Source: Myxococcales bacterium
GTDB lineage: Bacteria > Desulfobacterota_B > Binatia > UBA1149 > SPBQ01
DNA: 13,750 nucleotides
NCBI GenBank assembly: GCA_004525875.1
Contig: SPBQ01000019.1
Location: 1-13,750 of the forward strand
Direction: 5' to 3'
Each line of letters begins with the position of its first letter. Positions within the stretch are counted from its first letter, which is position 1. A model generated the notes under the pieces. The model ran no database searches and was not told the origin of the DNA. It worked only from the letters and a program-made list of their open reading frames with translations. The translations under genes and the position numbers were made by a program. Below, one piece after another: positions 1 through 6,132 of this stretch.

Positions 1-28
1 GACATCGTATGACGCCGCCTCCGGCGGC
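1..28 (-). repeat. Dispersed hairpin repeat, copy A
   Basis: Read on the minus strand this is GCCGCC-GGA-GGCGGC followed by GTCATACGATGTC. It starts immediately after the TAG stop of the DUF899 gene. The 6-bp arms around a 3-nt loop would form a stable hairpin. The same core with the same downstream GTC-ATNCGATG signature recurs at 688, 734 and 9917. The copy probably continues past the left edge. There is no T-run after the hairpin, so it is not a classical terminator. Confidence 0.6.
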
Positions 29-675
29 TAGTACCCGATGCGCGGGAAGAAATCGCCACGGCCCTGGCGGGTCAGGTCGAGAAAGTTCCACAGCGGCATC
101 AGCAGGTCCATGCCGCGGTAGTGACCGTCCCCCATCATCGCGCCGCCCGTGTAGAAGTGAAGGATGCGTCCATCGTCGGTCCGTTCGAGAACGGTCGCAC
201 CCGGCATCTGCGCACCCTCTGCGTCTTCCATGCCGAGGTCGCGTTTGAATGATGTATCGCCGCTCGACGCCACGCGCAGACCCTCCCAGCCGCGCCCCTG
301 CGCGTAACGCGTGAACTCGACGACGTCGCCGGCCACGACGACAACGAAGTTCACGCACTGCGAGACGTGATCGAGGATCCCGGCGTAGCCGTCGGCGCAC
401 TGCGTGCACATGGGACACGGCTCGCTCTGCTTCTTGCCGAACATGAAGTGCACCGCCACGAGCGGCAGCTCCGGTCGTGTGAACAGCTCCGAAAGACGGA
501 CCGTCCGGCCCGTCGCGTCGCCGGTCGTCTCGGTGAATTCGTGATCCTCGACCACGGTCTCCAGCGGCAGGCGCCGTCGCAGCTCTGCGACCTGCTCGCG
601 CTGCTCCTTCAGCGCGATCTCCGCCTGCCTCAGCTCCTCCCTGACCCGCATGTACCGATCGCTGTGTTCCATCAT
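28..675 (-). CDS. DUF899 family thioredoxin-fold protein
   Basis: A protein of 215 residues that matches the DUF899 family (thioredoxin/AhpC-like fold, biochemical role not established). Residues 10-36 are a charged, probably helical segment. The fold follows with a beta strand LVAVHFMFG (72-80) and the active-site-like loop CPMCTQCADG, giving cysteines at 87, 90 and 93 (CxxCxxC) where relatives usually show a CPxC motif. The C-terminus has the family's W-N-F-L-D/tryptophan-rich ending. I chose the ATG at 675 because AGGAGG (681-686) lies 5 nt upstream; the adjacent ATG at 672 (8-nt spacing) is equally possible. A longer frame upstream to 831 runs through repeat DNA and is not family-like. 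It is downstream of, and co-directional with, the AHSA1 remnant; DUF899 and AHSA1/SRPBCC genes are often neighbours, so this was probably one operon. Likely cytoplasmic: no signal peptide is visible. Confidence 0.9.
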   Translation of the reverse strand: MMEHSDRYMRVREELRQAEIALKEQREQVAELRRRLPLETVVEDHEFTETTGDATGRTVRLSELFTRPELPLVAVHFMFGKKQSEPCPMCTQCADGYAGILDHVSQCVNFVVVVAGDVVEFTRYAQGRGWEGLRVASSGDTSFKRDLGMEDAEGAQMPGATVLERTDDGRILHFYTGGAMMGDGHYRGMDLLMPLWNFLDLTRQGRGDFFPRIGY

Positions 676-680
676 CCGTT

Positions 681-686
681 CCTCCT
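681..686 (-). promoter_or_regulatory. Ribosome binding site of DUF899 gene
   Basis: On the minus strand this reads AGGAGG, a perfect Shine-Dalgarno core, 5 nt before the ATG at 675 and 8 nt before the ATG at 672. It decides the start of the DUF899 gene against a longer in-frame extension. It abuts repeat copy C, which begins two bases further upstream. Confidence 0.85.
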
Positions 687-687
687 G

Positions 688-727
688 GCCGCCAAAGGCG
701 TCGTCATGAGATGGTAGACGGCGAGTG
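688..727 (+). repeat. Dispersed hairpin repeat, copy C (diverged)
   Basis: Reads GCCGCC-AAA-GGCGTC followed by GTCATGAGATG and, after a few bases, GGCGAG. It aligns with copy B (734) over the hairpin, the GTC-nnn-GATG signature and the CGGCGAG that follows. It is the most diverged of the four copies. It contains the stop codon (704-706) of the AHSA1 remnant on the other strand. Confidence 0.5.
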
Positions 728-1020
728 CAGCTCGCCGCCGAAGGCGGCGTCGTCCGATGATCCGGCGAGCGCAGAGAGCGCAGGGAGCGCGAGCTTGTCG
801 AGGATATCTGCCCAGCCCTGCTCGTGGCCACCGTAAGCGTCGGTCTCGGGGAGCTCGTCGTGGACGAGCACGATCCGCCTCCTTCCCTCCCCGGCCGGCT
901 CGAACGTGGTCGTCAGTCGTGTGCTCGACTCCTCGGGCCGCAAGAAATCGGAGATCCACGTCATGACGATCCGCTAGGCGCCGCGCCGAGGACCCGTTCC
1001 TGTACCAAGCGATTGCCCAT
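704..1020 (-). pseudogene. AHSA1/SRPBCC gene with internal out-of-frame deletion
   Basis: Two pieces of one AHSA1-type SRPBCC gene lie in different frames. The 5' piece starts at the ATG at 1020 behind GGGAGG (5-nt spacing) and reads MGNRLVQERVLGAAPS, a good match to the usual AHSA1 N-terminus (NRLV-ERVL-APP). It ends at a TGA at 961-963. The 3' piece is open from just after a TAG at 974-976 and reads RIVMTWISDFLRPEES, then FEPAGEGRRRIVLVHDELP and GGHEQGWADILDKL, which is the normal second half of the fold. The middle of the domain, including the expected VWRAWTDP-WW region (estimated 50-70 residues), appears in no frame. An ATG at 962-964 overlaps the TGA (ATGA), so an 86-residue half-protein could in principle be made by coupled translation, but half a fold is unlikely to work. 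The last ~25 residues, including ALP-ALS-ALA, come from repeat DNA. An assembly error is the main alternative. Confidence 0.75.
734..794 (+). repeat. Dispersed hairpin repeat, copy B, with 9-bp tandem tail
   Basis: GCCGCC-GAA-GGCGGC (734-748) is followed by GTCGTCCGATGATCCGGC and then three 9-bp units GAGCGCAGA, GAGCGCAGG, GAGCGCGAG (767-793). The hairpin and signature match copies A, C and D; the purine/GC-rich tail resembles the one after copy D. The 9-bp units keep frame and encode Ala-Leu-Xaa triplets at the end of the AHSA1 remnant on the minus strand. Confidence 0.65.
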
Positions 1021-1025
1021 CGTGA

Positions 1026-1031
1026 CCTCCC
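1026..1031 (-). promoter_or_regulatory. Ribosome binding site of AHSA1 remnant
   Basis: GGGAGG on the minus strand, 5 nt (TCACG) before the ATG at 1020. A strong site with ideal spacing supports this ATG as the original AHSA1 start rather than the ATG at 964, which has no such site. Confidence 0.7.
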
Positions 1032-1065
1032 GGGAGCGGGACGCCGTCGCGCGGTGCCGCCGTCG

Positions 1066-1094
1066 ATGATACTCAACCGGATGGTTGAACATAA
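1066..1094 (-). promoter_or_regulatory. Probable minus-strand promoter with ArsR-type operator in the spacer
   Basis: On the minus strand a -10 like TATCAT (1066-1071, 5 of 6 consensus bases) is preceded by a 17-nt spacer and a weak -35 candidate TTATGT (1089-1094). The spacer holds a perfect inverted repeat with 6-bp arms, TCAACC-ATCC-GGTTGA (1073-1088). This arm sequence resembles operators I associate with ArsR-family repressors that control SRPBCC/AHSA1 genes. The start of transcription would fall near 1059, leaving a leader of about 40 nt before the AHSA1 ATG. No ArsR gene is in this window, so any repressor would act from elsewhere. The -35 match is poor, consistent with a regulated promoter or with a wrong -35 choice. 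Confidence 0.5.
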
Positions 1095-1247
1095 GCGGGC
1101 CGCCGGACCGAAACCAGTGTGCGATCCGCGCCGCCGGGGACGGCGACGCGCGCCAGCGCTCCATCCTCGTCTCTAACCCGGCGATCGGATACGCGTCAAT
1201 GCGCAGGACCGGCAGGCTCGATGCAGCGAGCGCCCCGGAACACGACG

Positions 1248-2450
1248 ATGAGTCCATCCGCCGCAAGCGATCCGCCCATGCTCGATGGCATCAAGGTGCT
1301 CGACCTGTCGACCGTGGTGTCGGGCCCGATGTGCACACAGATCCTCGGTGACCTCGGGGCCGACGTCATCAAGATCGAGACGCCGACCGGCGACATCACG
1401 CGCATGATGGGACCGCCGTTCATCGAGGGCCTGACACCGATCTTCGCGCAGGTGAACCGCAACAAGCGCGGCGTCGTGCTGGATCTCAAGAAGCCCGGCG
1501 CGGTCGAGATCGTACGGCGTATGGCTCGCGACGCCGACGTCGTCGTCGAGAACTTCCGCCCCGGAGTCGCCGACCGTCTGGGCATCGGCTACGACGTCCT
1601 CGCGAGCGACAACGAGCGGCTCGTGTACGTAACGATCAGCGGCTTCGGCCCCACGGGCCCCTACGTCGAGCAACCCGCTTACGACAATGTCATCCAGGGA
1701 CTGACCGGCTTCACACACGTTCAGGGCGGCTCGGAGCGGCCCGAGCTCGTTCGCTGCATCGTCGCGGACAAGGCCAGCGCGCTCACCGCCGCATACGCCG
1801 TCATGGGTGCATTGTTCGCCCGCGAGCGGACCGGCGCGGGTCGGCGCGTCGACGTGCCGATGCTCGACGCATACGCGGCCTTCATGCTTCCCGATGTGCT
1901 CGGTGAGCGCACGTTCCCCGACCACGAGAATACCGCACCGGCGATGAACATGGCCGAGGTCCACCGCGCCTGGAAGACCGCGGACGGCCACGTCGTGATG
2001 ATGGTGATCCAGGACGATCAGTTCGCCGGACTGTGCCGCATTCTCGAGCGCGAGGATCTGATCGCGGACGAGCGCGCTGCCAATCTCATCACCCGCATCA
2101 TGCACGCCGAGGCCCTGTTCGGCATCATCGCCGAGGAACTCGCGAAGCGCTCGACCGCCGAGATCGTAGAGCGTGCGCGTCAGCACCGCGTACCGGTCGC
2201 ACCGGCCAACAACCTCGAGGCGTTCATCTGCGACCCCCAGGTGGTCGCCAACAGCACTCTCACCGAAGTCGACGATCCGGCCGCCGGCCGCATGCGCCTT
2301 CTACGCAACCCGCTGCGGGAGGCTTCCCCGCCCGCGCCGCTGCGCCATCGTCCGCCGCGCCACGGCGAGCACAGCGACGAGATCCTCGCCGAGCACGGCT
2401 ACGGTCCGGAGGAAGTGGCGGCGCTGCGCGAGACCGGCGCGGTGCGGTGA
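1248..2450 (+). CDS. CaiB/BaiF family III CoA-transferase
   Basis: A 400-residue cytoplasmic protein of the family III (formyl-CoA transferase-like) CoA-transferases, which move CoA between carboxylic acids. Hallmarks are LDGIKVLDLSTVVSGPMCTQ and LGADVIKIETPTGD near the N-terminus, VNRNKRGVVLDLK, VVVENFRPGVADRLG, YVTISGFGPTGPY, and the segment VADKASALTAAYAVMGALF, whose Asp174 aligns with the catalytic Asp (169 in Oxalobacter FRC), followed by RERTGAGRRVDV. The C-terminus has the usual PPRHGEHSDEILAEHGY. Length is normal. I chose the ATG at 1248; ATG at 1278 is possible, and an open extension back to 1119 is low-complexity and not family-like. The substrate acid cannot be told from sequence. 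The next gene begins 93 bases downstream on the same strand and may be cotranscribed. Confidence 0.93.
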   Translation: MSPSAASDPPMLDGIKVLDLSTVVSGPMCTQILGDLGADVIKIETPTGDITRMMGPPFIEGLTPIFAQVNRNKRGVVLDLKKPGAVEIVRRMARDADVVVENFRPGVADRLGIGYDVLASDNERLVYVTISGFGPTGPYVEQPAYDNVIQGLTGFTHVQGGSERPELVRCIVADKASALTAAYAVMGALFARERTGAGRRVDVPMLDAYAAFMLPDVLGERTFPDHENTAPAMNMAEVHRAWKTADGHVVMMVIQDDQFAGLCRILEREDLIADERAANLITRIMHAEALFGIIAEELAKRSTAEIVERARQHRVPVAPANNLEAFICDPQVVANSTLTEVDDPAAGRMRLLRNPLREASPPAPLRHRPPRHGEHSDEILAEHGYGPEEVAALRETGAVR

Positions 2451-2543
2451 GACCCGTCGCCCGCGTTCAAGGCTCAGCTTTTTCTCGACCCCGAAGAACG
2501 CAGAAAGTACGTTCACAGACGGATCCGACTGAGGACGACGACG

Positions 2544-3023
2544 ATGACCGAGATCAAGGTCGAAGGGTTGGTCAACGGCGAGCAGACTCTCGATTTCGAG
2601 GCGCTTGCCGCGCTCGAGGGACAGGTCGAGGACGTCTCGACGATCGTGCCCGGGCGCGAAGGGGCAGCGGTGGCACTCGCCTCGGTCCTCGCGACCATCG
2701 GGCTCACAGCGGACGCAACGCACATCTCGATCATCGCGAGCGACGGCTCTTTCGCCGCCAGCGTCCCGCTCGACGCTGTTCGCGACGCGGTCCTGCTCTA
2801 TCGCCTCGGCGACGCGGAGCTACCGGCGTCGAAGGGCGGACCGGTGCGCTTGCTGATCCCCGACGCGGCCAGGTGCCACAGCGCCGAGGTCGACAGCTGC
2901 GCGAACGTGAAGTTCGTCGGCACCCTCCGGCTCAGTGCCGGCCCGGGCCAGGACACGAGGCCGGCCTCGCCAACCTCGCACGCTACCCTTCATCACAAGC
3001 CCGGGCACGAGCATCTCGACTGA
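2544..3023 (+). CDS. Small sulfite-oxidase-fold (molybdopterin-binding-like) protein
   Basis: 159 residues with the outline of the oxidoreductase molybdopterin-binding domain (sulfite oxidase fold): GQVEDVSTIVPGREGAAV (26-43), a DGSFAASVPLDAV segment (67-79) matching the family's DGY-S-pl motif, LYRLGDAELPASKGGPVRLLIP (85-106) matching the NG-pL-HG-PvRl-P motif, and NVKFVGTLRL (121-130) in place of KW--I. The cysteine that binds molybdenum in true enzymes would lie around residues 28-40, and none is there; the only cysteines are 111 and 119 in ARCHSAEVDSCANVK. I recall similar stand-alone ~145-residue proteins in other bacteria, with no known role. It may bind a pterin or serve only as a scaffold. 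The start is supported by GAGG (2531-2534), 9 nt upstream. The last ~20 residues are low-complexity. No signal peptide is visible. Confidence 0.8.
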   Translation: MTEIKVEGLVNGEQTLDFEALAALEGQVEDVSTIVPGREGAAVALASVLATIGLTADATHISIIASDGSFAASVPLDAVRDAVLLYRLGDAELPASKGGPVRLLIPDAARCHSAEVDSCANVKFVGTLRLSAGPGQDTRPASPTSHATLHHKPGHEHLD

Positions 3024-3050
3024 GCTCGATCCGTCCTCGCGATCGAACAC

Positions 3051-3068
3051 GGGCGGGCGACACCGCCC
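3051..3068. terminator. Possible hairpin between convergent genes
   Basis: GGGCGG-gcgaca-CCGCCC, a perfect 6-bp stem with a 6-nt loop, fills the end of the 45-base gap between the convergent Moco-fold gene and the ketopantoate reductase gene. There is no U-tract on either strand, so a termination role is only suggested by position. Confidence 0.35.
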
Positions 3069-4022
3069 TCACGGCGATCTCCGACCGAGCTCACACAACT
3101 GTTCGTACAGCTCACGGATCAGCGGACAGCTTGCGCCCGCGGCCTCGGCCGCACGCAGCGGATTGCCGTAGATCGCCTCGACCTCCATCGGCCTCCCCGC
3201 GCGATAGTCGAGCAACATGCTCGGCTTGTACGAGGCCATGCGGTCGGTGGTCGTCATCATCTCCTCGACGAACGACGGATCGACCGGCCTTCCGCACGCG
3301 GCGGCCGCAACGGTGACCTCGTACATGATGCTCTCGCAACGGGCCCGCATCTCGGGCGCGTTCATCAACACGTCGGTCGTGGTGTCATGGACGACGCACA
3401 TGCCGTTGTAGGGCACGTTCCACACCAACTTCTTCCAGCGCGCGGTCAGTAGATCCGCTTCGAGGTCGACGTGAATGCCCGCGCGACCGAACACCGCGCC
3501 GACCGACCGCACCGCCGCGGTCAGGCCTGCCGGCCGGCCCTCCGCGCTGTACTGACCGACGCGGATGCCACCGTAGTCGAGGTGACGGATATGGCCCGGG
3601 CCGACCTTGTTCGAGCACAGGAACGCCATCGCGCCGAGCACGGTACGGCCGGGCACGGCAGCGGCGGCCAGGTCCTCCATGAAGAGGCCGTTCTGCATCA
3701 CCACGACGACGCCGTCGGGCCGCGAGGCGGCGGGGAGAAGCTCAGGCAGCAGGTGATTGTGCGTGGTCTTCAAGCAGACCAGAGCGACGTCAGCCGGCTC
3801 GAGCGTGTCGGTGCCCGCATAGATCCGCGGTCGCTCGATCGAGAAGTCGCCGTCGACCGACTCGACGGTCAGACCGTGTTCGCGTACGTGTTCGTAGTCC
3901 GTATTGAGAAGGAAGCCGACGTCGGCGCCGGCGTGGTGCAATCGCGCACCGTAGTAACCACCGAGCGCGCCCGTACCGATGATCGTATAGCTCGGGCCGG
4001 CCGTCACGGCCGCATCATCCAT
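3069..4022 (-). CDS. panE: 2-dehydropantoate 2-reductase (ketopantoate reductase) family
   Basis: 317 residues of the PanE/ApbA family, which reduces ketopantoate to pantoate with NADPH on the way to pantothenate and CoA. The Rossmann motif GTGALGGYYG begins at residue 16. The catalytic lysine region is TARWKKLVWNVPYNGMCVV (Lys197/198, Asn202, Asn206) and the acid/base region is SMLLDYRAGRPMEVEAIYGNPLRAA, where Glu280 aligns with Glu256 of the E. coli enzyme. Length is normal. I chose the ATG at 4022; the upstream in-frame ATG at 4076 would overlap the transporter gene by 26 bases and adds non-family sequence. No strong ribosome site is visible, which fits coupled translation 28 bases after the transporter stop. 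The family also contains reductases for other 2-keto acids, so substrate is inferred, helped by the transporter neighbour. Confidence 0.85.
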   Translation of the reverse strand: MDDAAVTAGPSYTIIGTGALGGYYGARLHHAGADVGFLLNTDYEHVREHGLTVESVDGDFSIERPRIYAGTDTLEPADVALVCLKTTHNHLLPELLPAASRPDGVVVVMQNGLFMEDLAAAAVPGRTVLGAMAFLCSNKVGPGHIRHLDYGGIRVGQYSAEGRPAGLTAAVRSVGAVFGRAGIHVDLEADLLTARWKKLVWNVPYNGMCVVHDTTTDVLMNAPEMRARCESIMYEVTVAAAACGRPVDPSFVEEMMTTTDRMASYKPSMLLDYRAGRPMEVEAIYGNPLRAAEAAGASCPLIRELYEQLCELGRRSP

Positions 4023-4050
4023 GAGCGCCACTTTTCCACCGTAGCAACGC

Positions 4051-4968
4051 TCATTCCACCGACCCGATCTCGCCACGGGCCCACAGCGAGGCGAGCGCCG
4101 CGCCGGTCAAATTGTGCCACACGCTGTAGACGGCTCCCGGAAGCGCCGCAAGCGTGCCGAAGTACTTGACGGCCAGCGCCACGCCGAGCCCTGAGTTCTG
4201 CGTGCCCACCTCGATCGCGAGCGTACGGCAGCGCGCACGGTCCATACCGAGCCCACGCGCGATCCAGTAGCCGGCGGCGAGGCTTGCGCCGTTGTGCAGT
4301 GCCACGGCCAGCACCACCGCGGCCGACAGCTCGGCCAAGCGATCGCGCCCCGCCGCGACGATGATCGCGATGATCAAGACGATAGCGCCCGTGGAGAGCA
4401 GCGGGAACAGCCGGCGCAGCGGATCGAGCCGCTGGCGCGCAAGCCGGTCCACGGCCACACCGAGGGCCACCGGCACGAGCACGATCTTGACGATCGATAC
4501 GATCATTGCCGTCGTCTGGACCTCGACGATGCGGCCGGCGTAGAGCTCGGTCAGCAGCGGTGTCGCGAGCGCGGCGAGGAGCGTCGAGACGGTGGTCAAC
4601 GCGATGGAGAGCGCGACGTCGGCACGCGCGAAGTAGCAGATCACGTTCGACGCCGTTCCACCCGGACAGGCACCGACCAGGATCAGCCCCGCGGCCAGCT
4701 CGGGGTCGAGGCCGAACCCGTGCGTGACCAGCCACGCGATGAGCGGCATGAGACCGAACTGCAACGTGGTGCCGACGGCCAGGTCACGCGGCCGCTCGAG
4801 GACTGACCGGAACGCGGCCGGCTCCAGCGTGGTGCCCATTCCGAACATGACGATGCCGAGCAGCGGAACGATCGCCGGCGCGAGCGGTGTGAAGAATTGC
4901 GGCGCGAGGTAGGCGAGGCCCGAGAGCAGCAGCGCCCAGACCGGGAACAGCCCGAGGGCCGCGCTCAT
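4051..4968 (-). CDS. Bile acid:sodium symporter (BASS) family transporter, possibly PanS-like
   Basis: 305 residues with about nine hydrophobic segments, an inner-membrane protein of the SBF/BASS family. Signatures are PLLGIVMFGMGTTLEPAAF, the core LVGACPGGTASNVICYFARAD (the CPGGTASN motif), LSIALTTVSTLLAALATPLL, and EVGTQNSGLGVALA in the second half. BASS proteins import carboxylates with sodium; the enterobacterial member PanS carries ketopantoate/pantoate. The start ATG (4966-4968) overlaps the TGA of the upstream SGNH gene (ATGA), and a ketopantoate reductase gene follows 28 bases after its stop. That pairing makes a CoA-precursor substrate plausible. Many BASS proteins of this subgroup are only generically annotated, so the substrate is an inference; family assignment is firm. 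Confidence 0.9.
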   Translation of the reverse strand: MSAALGLFPVWALLLSGLAYLAPQFFTPLAPAIVPLLGIVMFGMGTTLEPAAFRSVLERPRDLAVGTTLQFGLMPLIAWLVTHGFGLDPELAAGLILVGACPGGTASNVICYFARADVALSIALTTVSTLLAALATPLLTELYAGRIVEVQTTAMIVSIVKIVLVPVALGVAVDRLARQRLDPLRRLFPLLSTGAIVLIIAIIVAAGRDRLAELSAAVVLAVALHNGASLAAGYWIARGLGMDRARCRTLAIEVGTQNSGLGVALAVKYFGTLAALPGAVYSVWHNLTGAALASLWARGEIGSVE

Positions 4969-6059
4969 GGGCCGACGATGTCGTCGAGGATGCGGCGCGC
5001 GATGATCCCGTTGCCGGGCCGCGTGACATGCGCATCGTCTATGTAGACGTACTCGTCGACATCGAAAGCGTCCGTGATATCGTACACGTAGTCCATCCCT
5101 CGCTCGGCGACCTTCTCCAGGACGAGTGGATAGACGGCGCGGAACTGGTCGGCTGCGAGCTCGCGGCCGAGCGCGAGGTGGTCGACGCGCGGCTCCCCTA
5201 TATAGGCCACCGGCTGGAGGAAGGCGAAGAACCGCCCGCCGTGGCCGGTCACGAGCATGTTCGCAATCTCCCAGCTTCGCACGAGCACGTCGGCCACAGC
5301 CCTGGCGCGCTCGGCGTCGGAGTGGCAGACATGGTGGTTGCGAACGAACTTCTTCTCGCCGATCACGCGCCGGAAGAACTCGAGCGGCGGCGAGACGACG
5401 TCGGCCCACAGGTAACCTCCGCGCGGCCGCTCGGTGAGCGCGCGGCGCAGCTTGGCCTCGACCATGTGACCGTTGAGGTTTCGCGTGACCGCGTAGTTGC
5501 AATGCGTCCACACGTGGTTGAAGCCGCCGTAGAACACGACCACCTCCGGCATCCGGTCGGTATTGATGAGGTTCACCAGCAGTGCGAGCGTTTGCCGCGT
5601 GGTGTGGCCACCCTCGCCGTAGTTGGTCACGTCGAAGTCCGTTGTCAGCTGATCGAAGATCGCCGCGATCGTGCTGTCGTCGTCGACGCCCGTTCCCCAC
5701 ATCGTCGAGCCGCCGAAGAAACCGATCGTCGCGGCATCCGCGTCATTGTTCTCGCGCCCGACGGTGTGCAAGCGAAGGCCGTCCTCGCCGATGTTGACGA
5801 ACTCGGTCTGCATCGGCAGGCGCCGCCAGACGACGTACGGCACGTAGTCCTCGACCGTCTGCTTGAGATCGGCAAACAGACGCCGTGCACGATCCTTGTC
5901 CGGGTAGTTCGGCAGGTTCGCTCGATCGTCAGCCGACGGTCGAATCATCTTCACACGGTTGATCACGTCGCCCGCCAGCGCGGTGAGCACGAGCAGGACG
6001 AGCCAGACCCCGACCACCAGGACGGTGTTGATCGCGATGAGCCGCAAGAACTTCCGCAT
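4965..6059 (-). CDS. Membrane-anchored SGNH/GDSL-hydrolase-like protein
   Basis: 364 residues. Residues 5-30 form a hydrophobic N-terminal anchor, leaving the rest probably outside the inner membrane. The SGNH blocks are recognisable but modified: block I is FFGGSTMWGTGVDDDST with Ser118 in a GGST context instead of GDS, a possible oxyanion-hole Asn181 lies in VVFYGGFNHVW, and block V is YIDDAHVTRPGNGI with Asp341/342 and His344. Just before the fold is DYVPYVVWRRLP, typical of SGNH proteins associated with surface polysaccharides, where they act as esterases or O-acyltransferases. I chose the ATG at 6059 because AAGGA lies about 6 nt upstream; the ATG at 6065 is too close to it. A longer open frame upstream overlaps the divergent gene and is not protein-like. 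First gene of a three-gene operon with the BASS transporter and reductase. Substrate unknown. Confidence 0.8.
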   Translation of the reverse strand: MRKFLRLIAINTVLVVGVWLVLLVLTALAGDVINRVKMIRPSADDRANLPNYPDKDRARRLFADLKQTVEDYVPYVVWRRLPMQTEFVNIGEDGLRLHTVGRENNDADAATIGFFGGSTMWGTGVDDDSTIAAIFDQLTTDFDVTNYGEGGHTTRQTLALLVNLINTDRMPEVVVFYGGFNHVWTHCNYAVTRNLNGHMVEAKLRRALTERPRGGYLWADVVSPPLEFFRRVIGEKKFVRNHHVCHSDAERARAVADVLVRSWEIANMLVTGHGGRFFAFLQPVAYIGEPRVDHLALGRELAADQFRAVYPLVLEKVAERGMDYVYDITDAFDVDEYVYIDDAHVTRPGNGIIARRILDDIVGP

Positions 6060-6084
6060 ACGCATTCCTTTCCAGCAACCTATT

Positions 6085-6098
6085 CGATTGCAAAATCG
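6085..6098. promoter_or_regulatory. AT-rich inverted repeat between divergent SGNH genes
   Basis: CGATT-GCAA-AATCG, 5-bp perfect arms around 4 nt, in the short space between the divergent starts at 6059 and 6133. It is one of the few AT-rich spots in the window, as expected for a shared promoter/operator. No clear -35/-10 pair could be fixed on either strand. Confidence 0.3.
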
Positions 6099-6132
6099 CG
6101 TGTGTGCGTACCATGTTGCGGCCTCCCGACCG

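Noticed and set aside
676..831. N-terminal extension of the DUF899 protein
   Set aside because: It reads through repeat copies B and C and lies upstream of a perfect ribosome binding site for the ATG at 675.
1119..1247. N-terminal extension of the CoA-transferase to an upstream ATG
   Set aside because: The extra 43 residues are low-complexity and unlike family members. The family N-terminus begins near LDGIKVLDLS, a few residues after the ATG at 1248.
2033..3316. Open frame of about 430 codons in another frame across the CoA-transferase, Moco-fold and reductase genes
   Set aside because: The translation is an arginine-rich low-complexity sequence, typical of an off-frame reading of GC-rich genes. 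The three conserved genes explain the region.
5198..5209. CCTATATAGG palindrome
   Set aside because: A 10-bp palindrome within the coding part of the SGNH gene, away from any start or stop; expected by chance at this length.
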